The notes under the pieces: model-generated | Told to the model about the DNA's origin: nothing | Seen by the model: only the letters and a program-made list of their open reading frames with translations | The model's database searches: none | Part shown: piece by piece, positions 1 to 5,278 of the stretch | Layout: every line of letters begins with the position of its first letter | Position numbering within the stretch: the first letter of the stretch is position 1 | Made by a program: the position numbers and the translations under genes | Assembly: GCA_030043455.1 (NCBI GenBank) | Contig: JASHXQ010000011.1 | Coordinates: 1-7,823 of the forward strand | From: Nitrososphaerales archaeon | GTDB taxonomy: Archaea > Thermoproteota > Nitrososphaeria > Nitrososphaerales > CADDZS01 | Length of the DNA stretch: 7,823 bases | Reading direction: 5' to 3'

Positions 1-703
1 CTATTCCATCCGCTCCGTTTTCTACAGCTATGTCTGCATCCTCTGACGTCATGATCCCTTTCACTATGAAAGGAAGGGAGACCGCCTCCCGAAGCTTCCT
101 GACTTCCGAGAGGCGGACAACATGGAAATCCTTGTCCCTAGCTTCAGGCGGTATTGTATTACCCAGCTTCACATTCAAATCGGCATCAACCGTTACGGCC
201 AAAGCACGGTAGCCATAGTTAGCGGCTTGTTTTGCCCGCTTGAAAATGGTGTCCAAGTTCTCGTCGAAGATGTACAACTGCCAGATCAGAGGAACGTCCT
301 GCGGCACCATCGAAGGGAGCTCACTAGCATCTAGTCCGTCGACAATCGCAATATCAGAAACGAAGATCGGAACCTTAAAGCTCTTGCCCACCTTCAGAAT
401 ATCGAGGACAGCTTTCGGATAGAGAGGGCTCGTGTTGATGCAACTTGGAAAAAAGGGCAACTCGCTCTTTATTTTTCCACCAAAGTACGAGACCTCGGTC
501 TTCACATCACGATCGATGTCTTGGAGTACTCTCCTTCTCAGTAAGTATTTGGAGAACGCAGCCCGATTCCTGGCCATAGTGGCGCCCGTTTCCGTCCCAT
601 TGTAAATGTAATTCACGTGCTCTGGAGGAAGCAATTTCTTCGCTTCTTCCTCGAATTCGTCCAAGGAGTTGAGCTCGCCGGCGGGTAACGCGGGATCGAT
701 CAT
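1..703 (-). CDS. FMN-dependent alpha-hydroxyacid dehydrogenase/oxidase family protein (3' part beyond the left edge)
   Basis: The frame is open from ATG at 703 down to base 1 (234 codons) and continues out of the window. A stop lies nine codons upstream of the ATG with no other start between, which fixes the start. The family (glycolate oxidase, L-lactate dehydrogenase/oxidase) uses FMN in a TIM barrel to oxidise 2-hydroxyacids to 2-oxoacids. Visible family signatures are NYIYNG (31-36, Tyr32 matching Tyr24 of spinach glycolate oxidase), NRAAF (46-50), WQLYIF (141-146, Tyr144), TVDAD (171-175), LPFIVKGIMTSEDA (210-223, with the FMN-binding Lys215) and AVENGADGI at the edge. The catalytic His/Arg motif (SNHGxRQLD type) would lie off the window. 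Oddities: the stretch TVDADLNVKLGN has no Arg where glycolate oxidase has substrate-binding Arg164. The TVD-to-Lys distance (about 42 residues) is much shorter than in glycolate oxidase (about 73). The substrate may therefore differ from simple lactate or glycolate. The family call is firm, the substrate unknown. Confidence 0.85.
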   Translation of the reverse strand, partial: MIDPALPAGELNSLDEFEEEAKKLLPPEHVNYIYNGTETGATMARNRAAFSKYLLRRRVLQDIDRDVKTEVSYFGGKIKSELPFFPSCINTSPLYPKAVLDILKVGKSFKVPIFVSDIAIVDGLDASELPSMVPQDVPLIWQLYIFDENLDTIFKRAKQAANYGYRALAVTVDADLNVKLGNTIPPEARDKDFHVVRLSEVRKLREAVSLPFIVKGIMTSEDADIAVENGADGI

Positions 704-724
704 GGATTTCGAGCCTCAATGTTC

Positions 725-739
725 GAAATTGGTTATTTC
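725..739. promoter_or_regulatory. Inverted repeat GAAAT-N5-ATTTC in the divergent promoter region
   Basis: GAAATTGGTTATTTC is a perfect 5-5-5 inverted repeat in the 130-base gap between the divergent FMN enzyme gene (start 703) and the PNPOx-like gene (start 834). A further ATTTC half-site sits at 706-710; in its longer form ATTTCGA pairs with TCGAAAT at 723-729. Three copies of the same half-site are thus clustered here. The repeat overlaps the best TATA-like stretch for the minus gene, as expected for a repressor operator. A regulatory role is inferred from position and symmetry. Confidence 0.35.
732..739 (-). promoter_or_regulatory. Weak TATA-like element for the FMN enzyme gene
   Basis: On the minus strand this reads GAAATAAC, centred about 33 bases upstream of the ATG at 703. 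The distance is similar to the better TATA candidates elsewhere in the window. The match to the archaeal box A consensus (TTTAWATA-like) is poor, so this is tentative. Confidence 0.25.
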
Positions 740-833
740 ACGTTTCTCCACCGAGGCAAAAAATCTATTATGCGGCAGGGTGCTCTGTTGCTGCACTTTT
801 TCGACCGAATTCCACACGCGAGTGTTCTACAAA

Positions 834-1355
834 ATGCTCCCGAATTATCAATCACATCTAAAGAAAGGACGCCACACCCAGTATCTTCCGATGACCAAAC
901 CGGAAGCTTGGGCATTCATCAAGGGTCATTTCAAGATGGTCCTCAGTTCTTTAGACGCTGATGGGTTTCCTCACGCGGCGCCGATTTGGTTTGTCATTAT
1001 GGATGATAAGATCTACTTCCGGGCACAACCTTACAAGAAAAAGATCAAGAACATCATGAATCGTCCGCAAGTTTGCGGAGTAGTTGAGGATGGAGAAAAG
1101 TACACTGAGCTCCGCGGAGTAATGATCAGGGGACTCGCGAAGATTGTGGACTCAGACAAGCCCTTGAGAAAGCGCGTCTTTGAGTTGCTCGCGGAAAAAT
1201 ATTCGTCCGTGAGAAATACGGACCGGTTTCCTCAGACTTGGCAGGAAACATACGGGAAAGAGCACCGGGTTGTGGTGGAGTTCAAACCCACCAGTATAGT
1301 GTCATGGGATAATCGAAAATGGATCTCACCGCTCATGGCCAGAGAAAGATCCTGA
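834..1355 (+). CDS. Pyridoxamine 5'-phosphate oxidase-like (PNPOx/Rv1155-type) flavin-binding protein
   Basis: A 173-residue protein of the split-barrel flavin/F420-binding superfamily; members bind FMN or F420 and reduce or sequester small substrates. The family pattern is visible: a short helix after the PMT at 19-21, then MVLSSLDADGFPHAAPIWFV (35-54; strand, DG turn and the conserved PHxxPxWF), then DDKIYFRA (57-64), KKKIKNIMNRPQV (68-80, the basic helix that usually holds the flavin phosphate) and LRGVMIRGLAKIV (93-105). ATG at 834 is chosen because homologues usually carry several residues before the PMT motif. ATG at 891, directly at MTKPEAW, is a possible later start, and GTG at 822 a possible earlier one. 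The frame stays open further upstream, but starts before 703 would overlap the divergent gene. F420 or FMN cannot be decided from sequence. This is not the vitamin B6 enzyme itself, because the C-terminal PNPOx domain is missing. Confidence 0.8.
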   Translation: MLPNYQSHLKKGRHTQYLPMTKPEAWAFIKGHFKMVLSSLDADGFPHAAPIWFVIMDDKIYFRAQPYKKKIKNIMNRPQVCGVVEDGEKYTELRGVMIRGLAKIVDSDKPLRKRVFELLAEKYSSVRNTDRFPQTWQETYGKEHRVVVEFKPTSIVSWDNRKWISPLMARERS

Positions 1356-1393
1356 TCGCTGAACAAACGGCTTAAAATCGGGGCCGCCTACGC

Positions 1394-1400
1394 CTAAATT
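1394..1400 (+). promoter_or_regulatory. TATA-like element for the kinase-phosphatase-kinase operon
   Basis: CTAAATT is centred about 32 bases upstream of the TTG start at 1429. This implies a transcript starting only a few bases before the start codon, as in leaderless archaeal mRNAs. It shares the TAAAT core with the candidates before the E1 alpha gene and tyrS. Confidence 0.4.
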
Positions 1401-1405
1401 CAGAC

Positions 1406-1416
1406 TACTCAGAGTA
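1406..1416. promoter_or_regulatory. 11-base palindrome TACTC-A-GAGTA between TATA element and start
   Basis: A perfect palindrome around one central base, located between the TATA-like element and the predicted transcription start of the operon. A protein bound here would block RNA polymerase recruitment, so a repressor operator is the natural reading. An 11-base palindrome can occur by chance, and no binding protein is identified. Confidence 0.25.
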
Positions 1417-1428
1417 CAGACTTTTCTT

Positions 1429-2613
1429 TTGAAGCCTCCAAGTAAACAGCAAATTCAAAGCTATCTGGCTGATTTCAGCGGTCTGACGGGAAAAGACAAG
1501 AAGAAAATTCTCATCGATTATTTCGGACCGTTGATTCAATACGGGAAGGAAGGTAGATCCGGAGGTAACGGGGCTGAGTTAAAGCAGATGGGTTACGGGT
1601 CTCCTTATCTTATCGTGTATCGGGAGAACAAAGGGAACGGACGTGAAGCGAAGAAAAAAGCCATCCTCTCCACGATGCGCGTGGGCTTTGGTTTTGGCCA
1701 CGACTACAGAGCGGATCGAGTAGACAACGCTATACTCTCCTTCGACACGTGGAACACTTTGCCCCAGCATTGCCGGGTGTGGGATGTTGGAGCTTTCAAT
1801 AGAAAGAATTCTTCCATGTTTTCGCTCAGGGACAGCGGAGAGTTTTTTCTCCTGCGTCCCATGATTCGGGGTAGCGAATACTACAGGGACCTCGACAGAA
1901 TTTTCCAGACTGGTAAGCTGGAGGAGCTCGATCTTGAGAGGACAAGATCTCTTGCGAAGTACATTGCGGGGATTCACAAAATGAAATACTCGGGGGAAGG
2001 TCAGCACGAACTTTACGCGCGAAAAATAAGAGATACCCTCGGGCACGGCGAGTGCATTTTCGGACTGGCGGATAGCTACCCTCCTGTACCCACGGAATAC
2101 CTCCAATCGGGCGAGCTTGAAGAAATAGAGAAAAAGTGCATCACGCAGCGATGGAAACTAAAGAATCAACATAGCCGATTATCAAAGGTGCACGGAGACT
2201 ATCACCCGTGGAATATTCTATTTCAGGAAAATCGCACCCGACCCTCAGCCAAGTTTGTTCTATTGGATCGCAGTAGGGGGGAATGGGGAGAGCCGGCAGA
2301 TGATGTTTGTGCCCTTTCGATCAACTATCTGTTTTACTCACTCCGCAAATACGGAGAGATAAAGGAGGAGTTTCTCAAACTCTTTGAGGTGTTTATGGAA
2401 GAATATCTTCTCGAAACAAATGACAATCAACTTTCAGCGATCATGCCATTGTTTTACGTCTTTAGAGCGTTGGTCATAGCCTCCCCGATCTGGTATCCTC
2501 AGTTGGAAGGCAAGGTGCGAAGGAAGATTTTCAACTTCGTTCAGAACATTTTAGACGACGGGAATTTCGATTGCCAAAAACCCAACGAATACTTCGAGGC
2601 CCGAGCGGCATGA
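1429..2613 (+). CDS. APH/choline-kinase-fold small-molecule phosphotransferase, first gene of a three-gene operon
   Basis: A 394-residue protein with the catalytic signature of the aminoglycoside phosphotransferase/choline kinase superfamily: VHGDYHPWNILF at 254-265 (catalytic Asp257, metal-binding Asn262) and a following LLDRSRGEWGEPADD at 278-292, where Asp280 should be the second metal ligand. The proteins of this fold move the ATP gamma-phosphate to a hydroxyl of a small molecule. The N-lobe has a distinctive FGFGHDYRADR stretch (87-97), and the middle (140-185) is helical with LAKYIAGIHK. The usual ATP-binding lysine is not obvious: the strand reads KKAILSTM. The start is TTG at 1429; the next in-frame ATG (1588) would remove 53 residues. 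TTG sits well behind a TATA-like element. The stop overlaps the next start in ATGA (2610-2613), so translation is probably coupled. The substrate is unknown. Nothing suggests antibiotic resistance, and the context points to metabolism. Confidence 0.8.
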   Translation: MKPPSKQQIQSYLADFSGLTGKDKKKILIDYFGPLIQYGKEGRSGGNGAELKQMGYGSPYLIVYRENKGNGREAKKKAILSTMRVGFGFGHDYRADRVDNAILSFDTWNTLPQHCRVWDVGAFNRKNSSMFSLRDSGEFFLLRPMIRGSEYYRDLDRIFQTGKLEELDLERTRSLAKYIAGIHKMKYSGEGQHELYARKIRDTLGHGECIFGLADSYPPVPTEYLQSGELEEIEKKCITQRWKLKNQHSRLSKVHGDYHPWNILFQENRTRPSAKFVLLDRSRGEWGEPADDVCALSINYLFYSLRKYGEIKEEFLKLFEVFMEEYLLETNDNQLSAIMPLFYVFRALVIASPIWYPQLEGKVRRKIFNFVQNILDDGNFDCQKPNEYFEARAA

Positions 2614-3482
2614 AAAAATTCGAGTGGTCAAACATTCTTCGAAGGGCTGGGCAGGCCGGTCGAGAGGCGATCCTGCAGAACTATACGGAAACCAGCCGGC
2701 ACAAGATTCTCGGAAAGGGAATGGGAGGAGACATGACGTTGCGCATCGACAAAGTATCTGAAAAGGCGATCTACCGATCTCTGAAAAGCGACCTGGGCAA
2801 ATCCTTCGTGTTCCTATCTGAGGAAGTCGGAGAGGTCTCAAATTCCGTGGTCAACGAGGACTTGCCTGTGATCGTCTGCGATCCACTGGATGGATCTCAT
2901 AACGCGGAAGTCGGAATTCCGTTTTTCTCTCTAGCACTGTCTGTAATCGAGCAGGGCGATTTCGCACAAGATCCTGGTAGAAGTTTTGGCAAGATTTCCA
3001 ACGGTTTGATCACTAGCATCAAAACGGGAGATGAATACTATGCGACCAAAGGCCGAGGAGCTTTTCATAACGGGAAGAGAATCAAGCCCAACACTGTGAA
3101 AACAGACATCATTCAAACCCTTTTGGTTGAATGTAGCGACCTGGATTATTTGAGAGAAAAGATCCTCAGGGGTCTGTCGGACCAAGAGATCAACAAGACC
3201 CGATTAATGGGAAGCGCGGCAATGAGTTACTGCATGCTGGCCACTGGAGCGGCCGACGCCCTGATCTTTGCTCAGCCCGGGGGTGCTCGCACGATTGATT
3301 CTCCAGCGGGCTATCTCATTGCACGGGAATCTGGCAAGGTTTTCTCGAATGTTACCGAAGGCATGGAGGGAACATCTGTGGAAGATCTTGAGGTCGGCTT
3401 TTCTTCGAGAGCGAATATCATCGGAGCAGCAAACTCAACGATCCTCTCCACACTTGGAGACAGATTGGTTAGCCTCCCTTGA
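2610..3482 (+). CDS. Inositol monophosphatase family phosphatase (archaeal FBPase/IMPase type)
   Basis: A 290-residue protein of the Mg2+- and Li+-sensitive phosphatase family. All metal-binding signatures are present: IDKVSE (46-51), LSEEVGE (69-75, Glu71/72), DPLDGS (91-96, Asp91 and Asp94) and RTIDSPAGYLI (227-237, Asp230). The overall pattern (DPLDGS followed by GIPFFSLALSV, then GSAAMSYCMLATGAADALI) resembles the archaeal dual FBPase/inositol phosphatase MJ0109. The same fold also includes CysQ-type 3'-phosphoadenosine phosphatase, so inositol-1-phosphate, fructose-1,6-bisphosphate and PAP are all candidate substrates. ATG at 2610 is chosen because it overlaps the upstream stop in ATGA and begins directly at the first helix. 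An in-frame ATG at 2571 adds 13 unconserved-looking residues and a 43-base overlap. It is the middle gene of the coupled cassette, between two kinases whose product it could dephosphorylate. Confidence 0.88.
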   Translation: MKKFEWSNILRRAGQAGREAILQNYTETSRHKILGKGMGGDMTLRIDKVSEKAIYRSLKSDLGKSFVFLSEEVGEVSNSVVNEDLPVIVCDPLDGSHNAEVGIPFFSLALSVIEQGDFAQDPGRSFGKISNGLITSIKTGDEYYATKGRGAFHNGKRIKPNTVKTDIIQTLLVECSDLDYLREKILRGLSDQEINKTRLMGSAAMSYCMLATGAADALIFAQPGGARTIDSPAGYLIARESGKVFSNVTEGMEGTSVEDLEVGFSSRANIIGAANSTILSTLGDRLVSLP

Positions 3483-4102
3483 GCCCTTCTGATCCTGCTT
3501 TCGTCGTTTGGTTCACGGGGCTGCCCGGCTCGGGCAAAAGTACCATAGCTAGAGGCGTTTTTGAAAAAGCCGTGCGGAATCTACGGAATCAATCCGAACC
3601 TAATAGAATCACACTACTCGAAATGGATGCCATCAGAAAGAGAGTATTTCCTCATCCGACCTATTCCGACGAAGAGAGGGAAGCAGCCTATCGAGCTTTT
3701 GTCCTAATGGGCTCGATGCTTTCCAGCAATGAGGTTGCAGTCCTACTGGACGCCGTAGCACACAAAAGAATTTGGCGGGAGCTCGCAAGAGAGCAATGCC
3801 CTAAGTTCATCGAAGTGTATGTCAAATGCCCGATTGAGATTTGCATCGAAAGGGAAACCAATCGATCCGGAGACAAAGTGAGGCAGAAACTCTATCGTGA
3901 TGCTCTCGAACGCCTAAAAACGGGAGAGACAATCGAAGGACTGGGAAAAGTGCCGGGAGTCGATGAGCTTTACGAAGAATCACCGTCACCCGAAGTGGTA
4001 ATAGATAGCTCTACCGAATCACCAGATGAACTTGTGCGACGAGCTTACACAGCGATTTCGAGCTTTGATCCTCAGTTATTCTATATCGGAAATAGAAATT
4101 GA
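3479..4102 (+). CDS. CysC-like (adenylylsulfate kinase family) P-loop kinase, substrate probably not APS
   Basis: A 207-residue P-loop kinase. Walker A is GLPGSGKST (14-22). LLEMDAIRKRVF (46-57) takes the place of the DGDxxR substrate loop, YSDEEREAAYRAF (62-74) aligns with the FSDxDRxENIRR helix, FIEVYVKCPIEICIER (110-125) is the core strand plus helix, and VPGVDELYEESPSPEVVID (158-176) matches the CysC tail (TGIDxxYExPxxPE). The family transfers phosphate from ATP to adenylylsulfate. Here the DGD glycine is Met (EMD), the Asn of ENIRR is missing (EAAYRA), and the FISPxR lid reads LDAVAHKRIWR. These substitutions argue for another hydroxylated substrate. The TTG start at 3479 overlaps the phosphatase stop in TTGA, mirroring the upstream ATGA junction. 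No ATP sulfurylase gene is in the window. Family call firm, function uncertain. Confidence 0.8.
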   Translation: MSPSDPAFVVWFTGLPGSGKSTIARGVFEKAVRNLRNQSEPNRITLLEMDAIRKRVFPHPTYSDEEREAAYRAFVLMGSMLSSNEVAVLLDAVAHKRIWRELAREQCPKFIEVYVKCPIEICIERETNRSGDKVRQKLYRDALERLKTGETIEGLGKVPGVDELYEESPSPEVVIDSSTESPDELVRRAYTAISSFDPQLFYIGNRN

Positions 4103-4113
4103 AATAATTTCAA
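4099..4113. promoter_or_regulatory. 15-base palindrome TTGAAATAATTTCAA, feast/famine-regulator-type operator
   Basis: Seven-base arms are symmetric around one central A. The inner 13 bases, TGAAATAATTTCA, fit exactly the pattern TGAAAWWWTTTCA that I recall as the operator of the Pyrococcus Lrp/AsnC protein FL11. It overlaps the stop codon of the CysC-like gene and lies about 66 bases upstream of the TATA element of the E1 alpha gene. An Lrp/AsnC-like C-terminus at the right edge of the window fits. It could also form a weak RNA hairpin at the operon end. Confidence 0.5.
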
Positions 4114-4138
4114 GATCTGAGGATAACTGCTGAGCTTT

Positions 4139-4153
4139 TGACTGTTTTAGTCA
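4139..4153. promoter_or_regulatory. Inverted repeat TGACT-N5-AGTCA upstream of the E1 alpha promoter
   Basis: TGACTGTTTTAGTCA has perfect 5-base arms, and two flanking T.G wobble pairs would lengthen an RNA stem. Its centre is 40 bases from the centre of the palindrome at 4099-4113, close to four helical turns, and 26 bases upstream of the TATA element. This suits an upstream binding site on the same DNA face. A transcription terminator for the preceding operon is the alternative, although no T-tract follows directly. Confidence 0.35.
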
Positions 4154-4168
4154 GGTGTTTGGCAAGAG

Positions 4169-4174
4169 TTAAAT
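4169..4174 (+). promoter_or_regulatory. TATA element for the 2-oxoacid dehydrogenase E1 operon
   Basis: TTAAAT is centred about 30 bases before the ATG at 4202. A TATA box normally lies about 26-27 bases before transcription start, so the predicted start is within a few bases of the ATG, giving a leaderless or nearly leaderless mRNA. No Shine-Dalgarno sequence is seen in front of this ATG, which agrees. Confidence 0.5.
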
Positions 4175-4201
4175 CGGAAATGAGAGAAGTTAGTAATTGC
4201 T

Positions 4202-5278
4202 ATGACACTCGAAGCTCCGGGGATATTGCAGGTAATTTTTCCTGACGGTAAGCCCGAGGAAACTCTCGAGCCAAGACTTTCCGAGGCGGAGTTGAAGCAC
4301 ATTTACCGTGCCATGACTCTTACGCGTGCTTTTGACATCAAGAGCTTCAGTCTCCAGCGTCAAGGGAGAATCGGTTTCTATACGCCCCTCGCTGGTCAGG
4401 AGGCGGCGCAGATAGGCAGCACCTCTGCTCTCAGGGACGATGACTGGGTCCTGCCAACTTACCGGGACACGGGTGTGGCCATCTTTAGAGGCGTGCCTAT
4501 CCCAGTTCTTTTCGCCCATTTATTCGGGAACAGTGCGGACGTAATGAAGGGCCGGCAGATGCCCAATCACTGGGGTTACAAGGAGGTCAATTTTTTCAGT
4601 ATCGCAGCGACGATCGCGGCGCATCTTCCGGTTGCAACTGGTATTGCGATGGGGATGAAGTACCGCCACGAAGACAAAGTGGCAATGGCATTTCATGGCG
4701 ACGGTGCCACCTCGGAAGGGGACTTTCACTCGGCTTACAATTTCGCCGGAGTTTTCAAAGCACCCGTGATTTTCATCTGCGAGAATAATGGCTGGGCGAT
4801 TTCTTTGCCTTCTTCCAAGCAGACCGCTTCTGAATCTTTTGCTGAGAAGGCCGAAGCGTACGGTTTTGTGGGGCTGCGAGTCGATGGAAATGACGTGCTT
4901 GCAGTGTACAAGGCTGCGCAGGAAGCCGTGGATAGGGCAAGAAAGGGGAGGGGGCCGACGATGATCGAGTGCATAACCTATCGCATGGGCCCGCATAGTA
5001 CGAGCGATGATCCCAATCGGTACCGAACGAGAGAAGAAATAGAAGAATGGAAAAGGAAAGATCCCATCGAGCGGTTTAGGTCATATCTGGAGCGAAGGGG
5101 GATCTGGACAAGGGACTATGAGGAGACAATTTCAAAAGAGAACGATGAAACGATTATCGGTGCTATAAGAGAGGAAGAAAAAGTGCCTCGTCCTGTGATC
5201 GAAACGATGTTCACCGAAGTGTACGCTGAAATGCCTTGGAACTTGAAGGAGCAACTGGCGGAGGAAGAGGCGTCCTAG
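4202..5278 (+). CDS. 2-oxoacid dehydrogenase E1 component, alpha subunit (PdhA/BkdA type)
   Basis: A 358-residue thiamine-diphosphate enzyme subunit. With E1 beta it decarboxylates a 2-oxoacid (pyruvate or branched-chain) and passes the acyl group to lipoylated E2. The ThDP motif is clear: GDG at 166-168 to ENN at 194-196, spaced by about 26 residues. Other family marks are QGRIGFYTPLAGQEAAQIG (54-72), DWVLPTYRD (81-89), GRQMPNHWG (117-125) and the loop GPHSTSDDPNRYR (263-275), the region phosphorylated in mitochondrial E1. The length is normal. ATG at 4202 is supported by a TATA element about 30 bases upstream. The stop TAG is followed immediately by the beta subunit ATG. Pyruvate, branched-chain 2-oxoacid and acetoin enzymes cannot be separated with certainty by sequence alone. 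Confidence 0.92.
   Translation: MTLEAPGILQVIFPDGKPEETLEPRLSEAELKHIYRAMTLTRAFDIKSFSLQRQGRIGFYTPLAGQEAAQIGSTSALRDDDWVLPTYRDTGVAIFRGVPIPVLFAHLFGNSADVMKGRQMPNHWGYKEVNFFSIAATIAAHLPVATGIAMGMKYRHEDKVAMAFHGDGATSEGDFHSAYNFAGVFKAPVIFICENNGWAISLPSSKQTASESFAEKAEAYGFVGLRVDGNDVLAVYKAAQEAVDRARKGRGPTMIECITYRMGPHSTSDDPNRYRTREEIEEWKRKDPIERFRSYLERRGIWTRDYEETISKENDETIIGAIREEEKVPRPVIETMFTEVYAEMPWNLKEQLAEEEAS
5260..5270 (+). promoter_or_regulatory. Shine-Dalgarno region for E1 beta, inside the end of E1 alpha
   Basis: GGAGGAAGAGG lies within the last codons of the alpha subunit, and its second purine block (GAGG, 5267-5270) ends 8 bases before the ATG at 5279. It supports that start and shows SD-led initiation for an internal operon gene, in contrast to the apparently leaderless first gene. 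Confidence 0.6.

Noticed and set aside
30..719. Several short open frames on both strands at the left end
   Set aside because: All overlap the continuous minus-strand FMN enzyme frame (1-703), which has clear family motifs, so they are shadows.
669..833. A longer start for the PNPOx-like protein at ATG 669
   Set aside because: It would add 55 residues without family similarity and overlap the divergent gene head to head. ATG 834 fits the expected N-terminus.
1421..1430. T-rich tract CTTTTCTTTT as an archaeal terminator for the PNPOx-like gene
   Set aside because: It runs into the TTG start of the next gene, and T-rich stretches are common at such positions. It is possible but cannot be supported.
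1579..2106. A 175-codon open frame on the minus strand inside the APH-fold kinase gene
   Set aside because: The plus strand has the conserved kinase pattern; the antisense translation shows no domain or start signal.
2571..2609. ATG at 2571 as the phosphatase start
   Set aside because: It overlaps the kinase gene by 43 bases and adds residues outside the fold. The ATGA junction at 2610 is the more natural coupled start.
3479..4102. Sulfate activation pair (APS kinase plus CysQ-type phosphatase)
   Set aside because: Attractive from family names, but the kinase lacks the APS-binding residues, the phosphatase looks more like the MJ0109 type, and no ATP sulfurylase is present. Kept only as an alternative.
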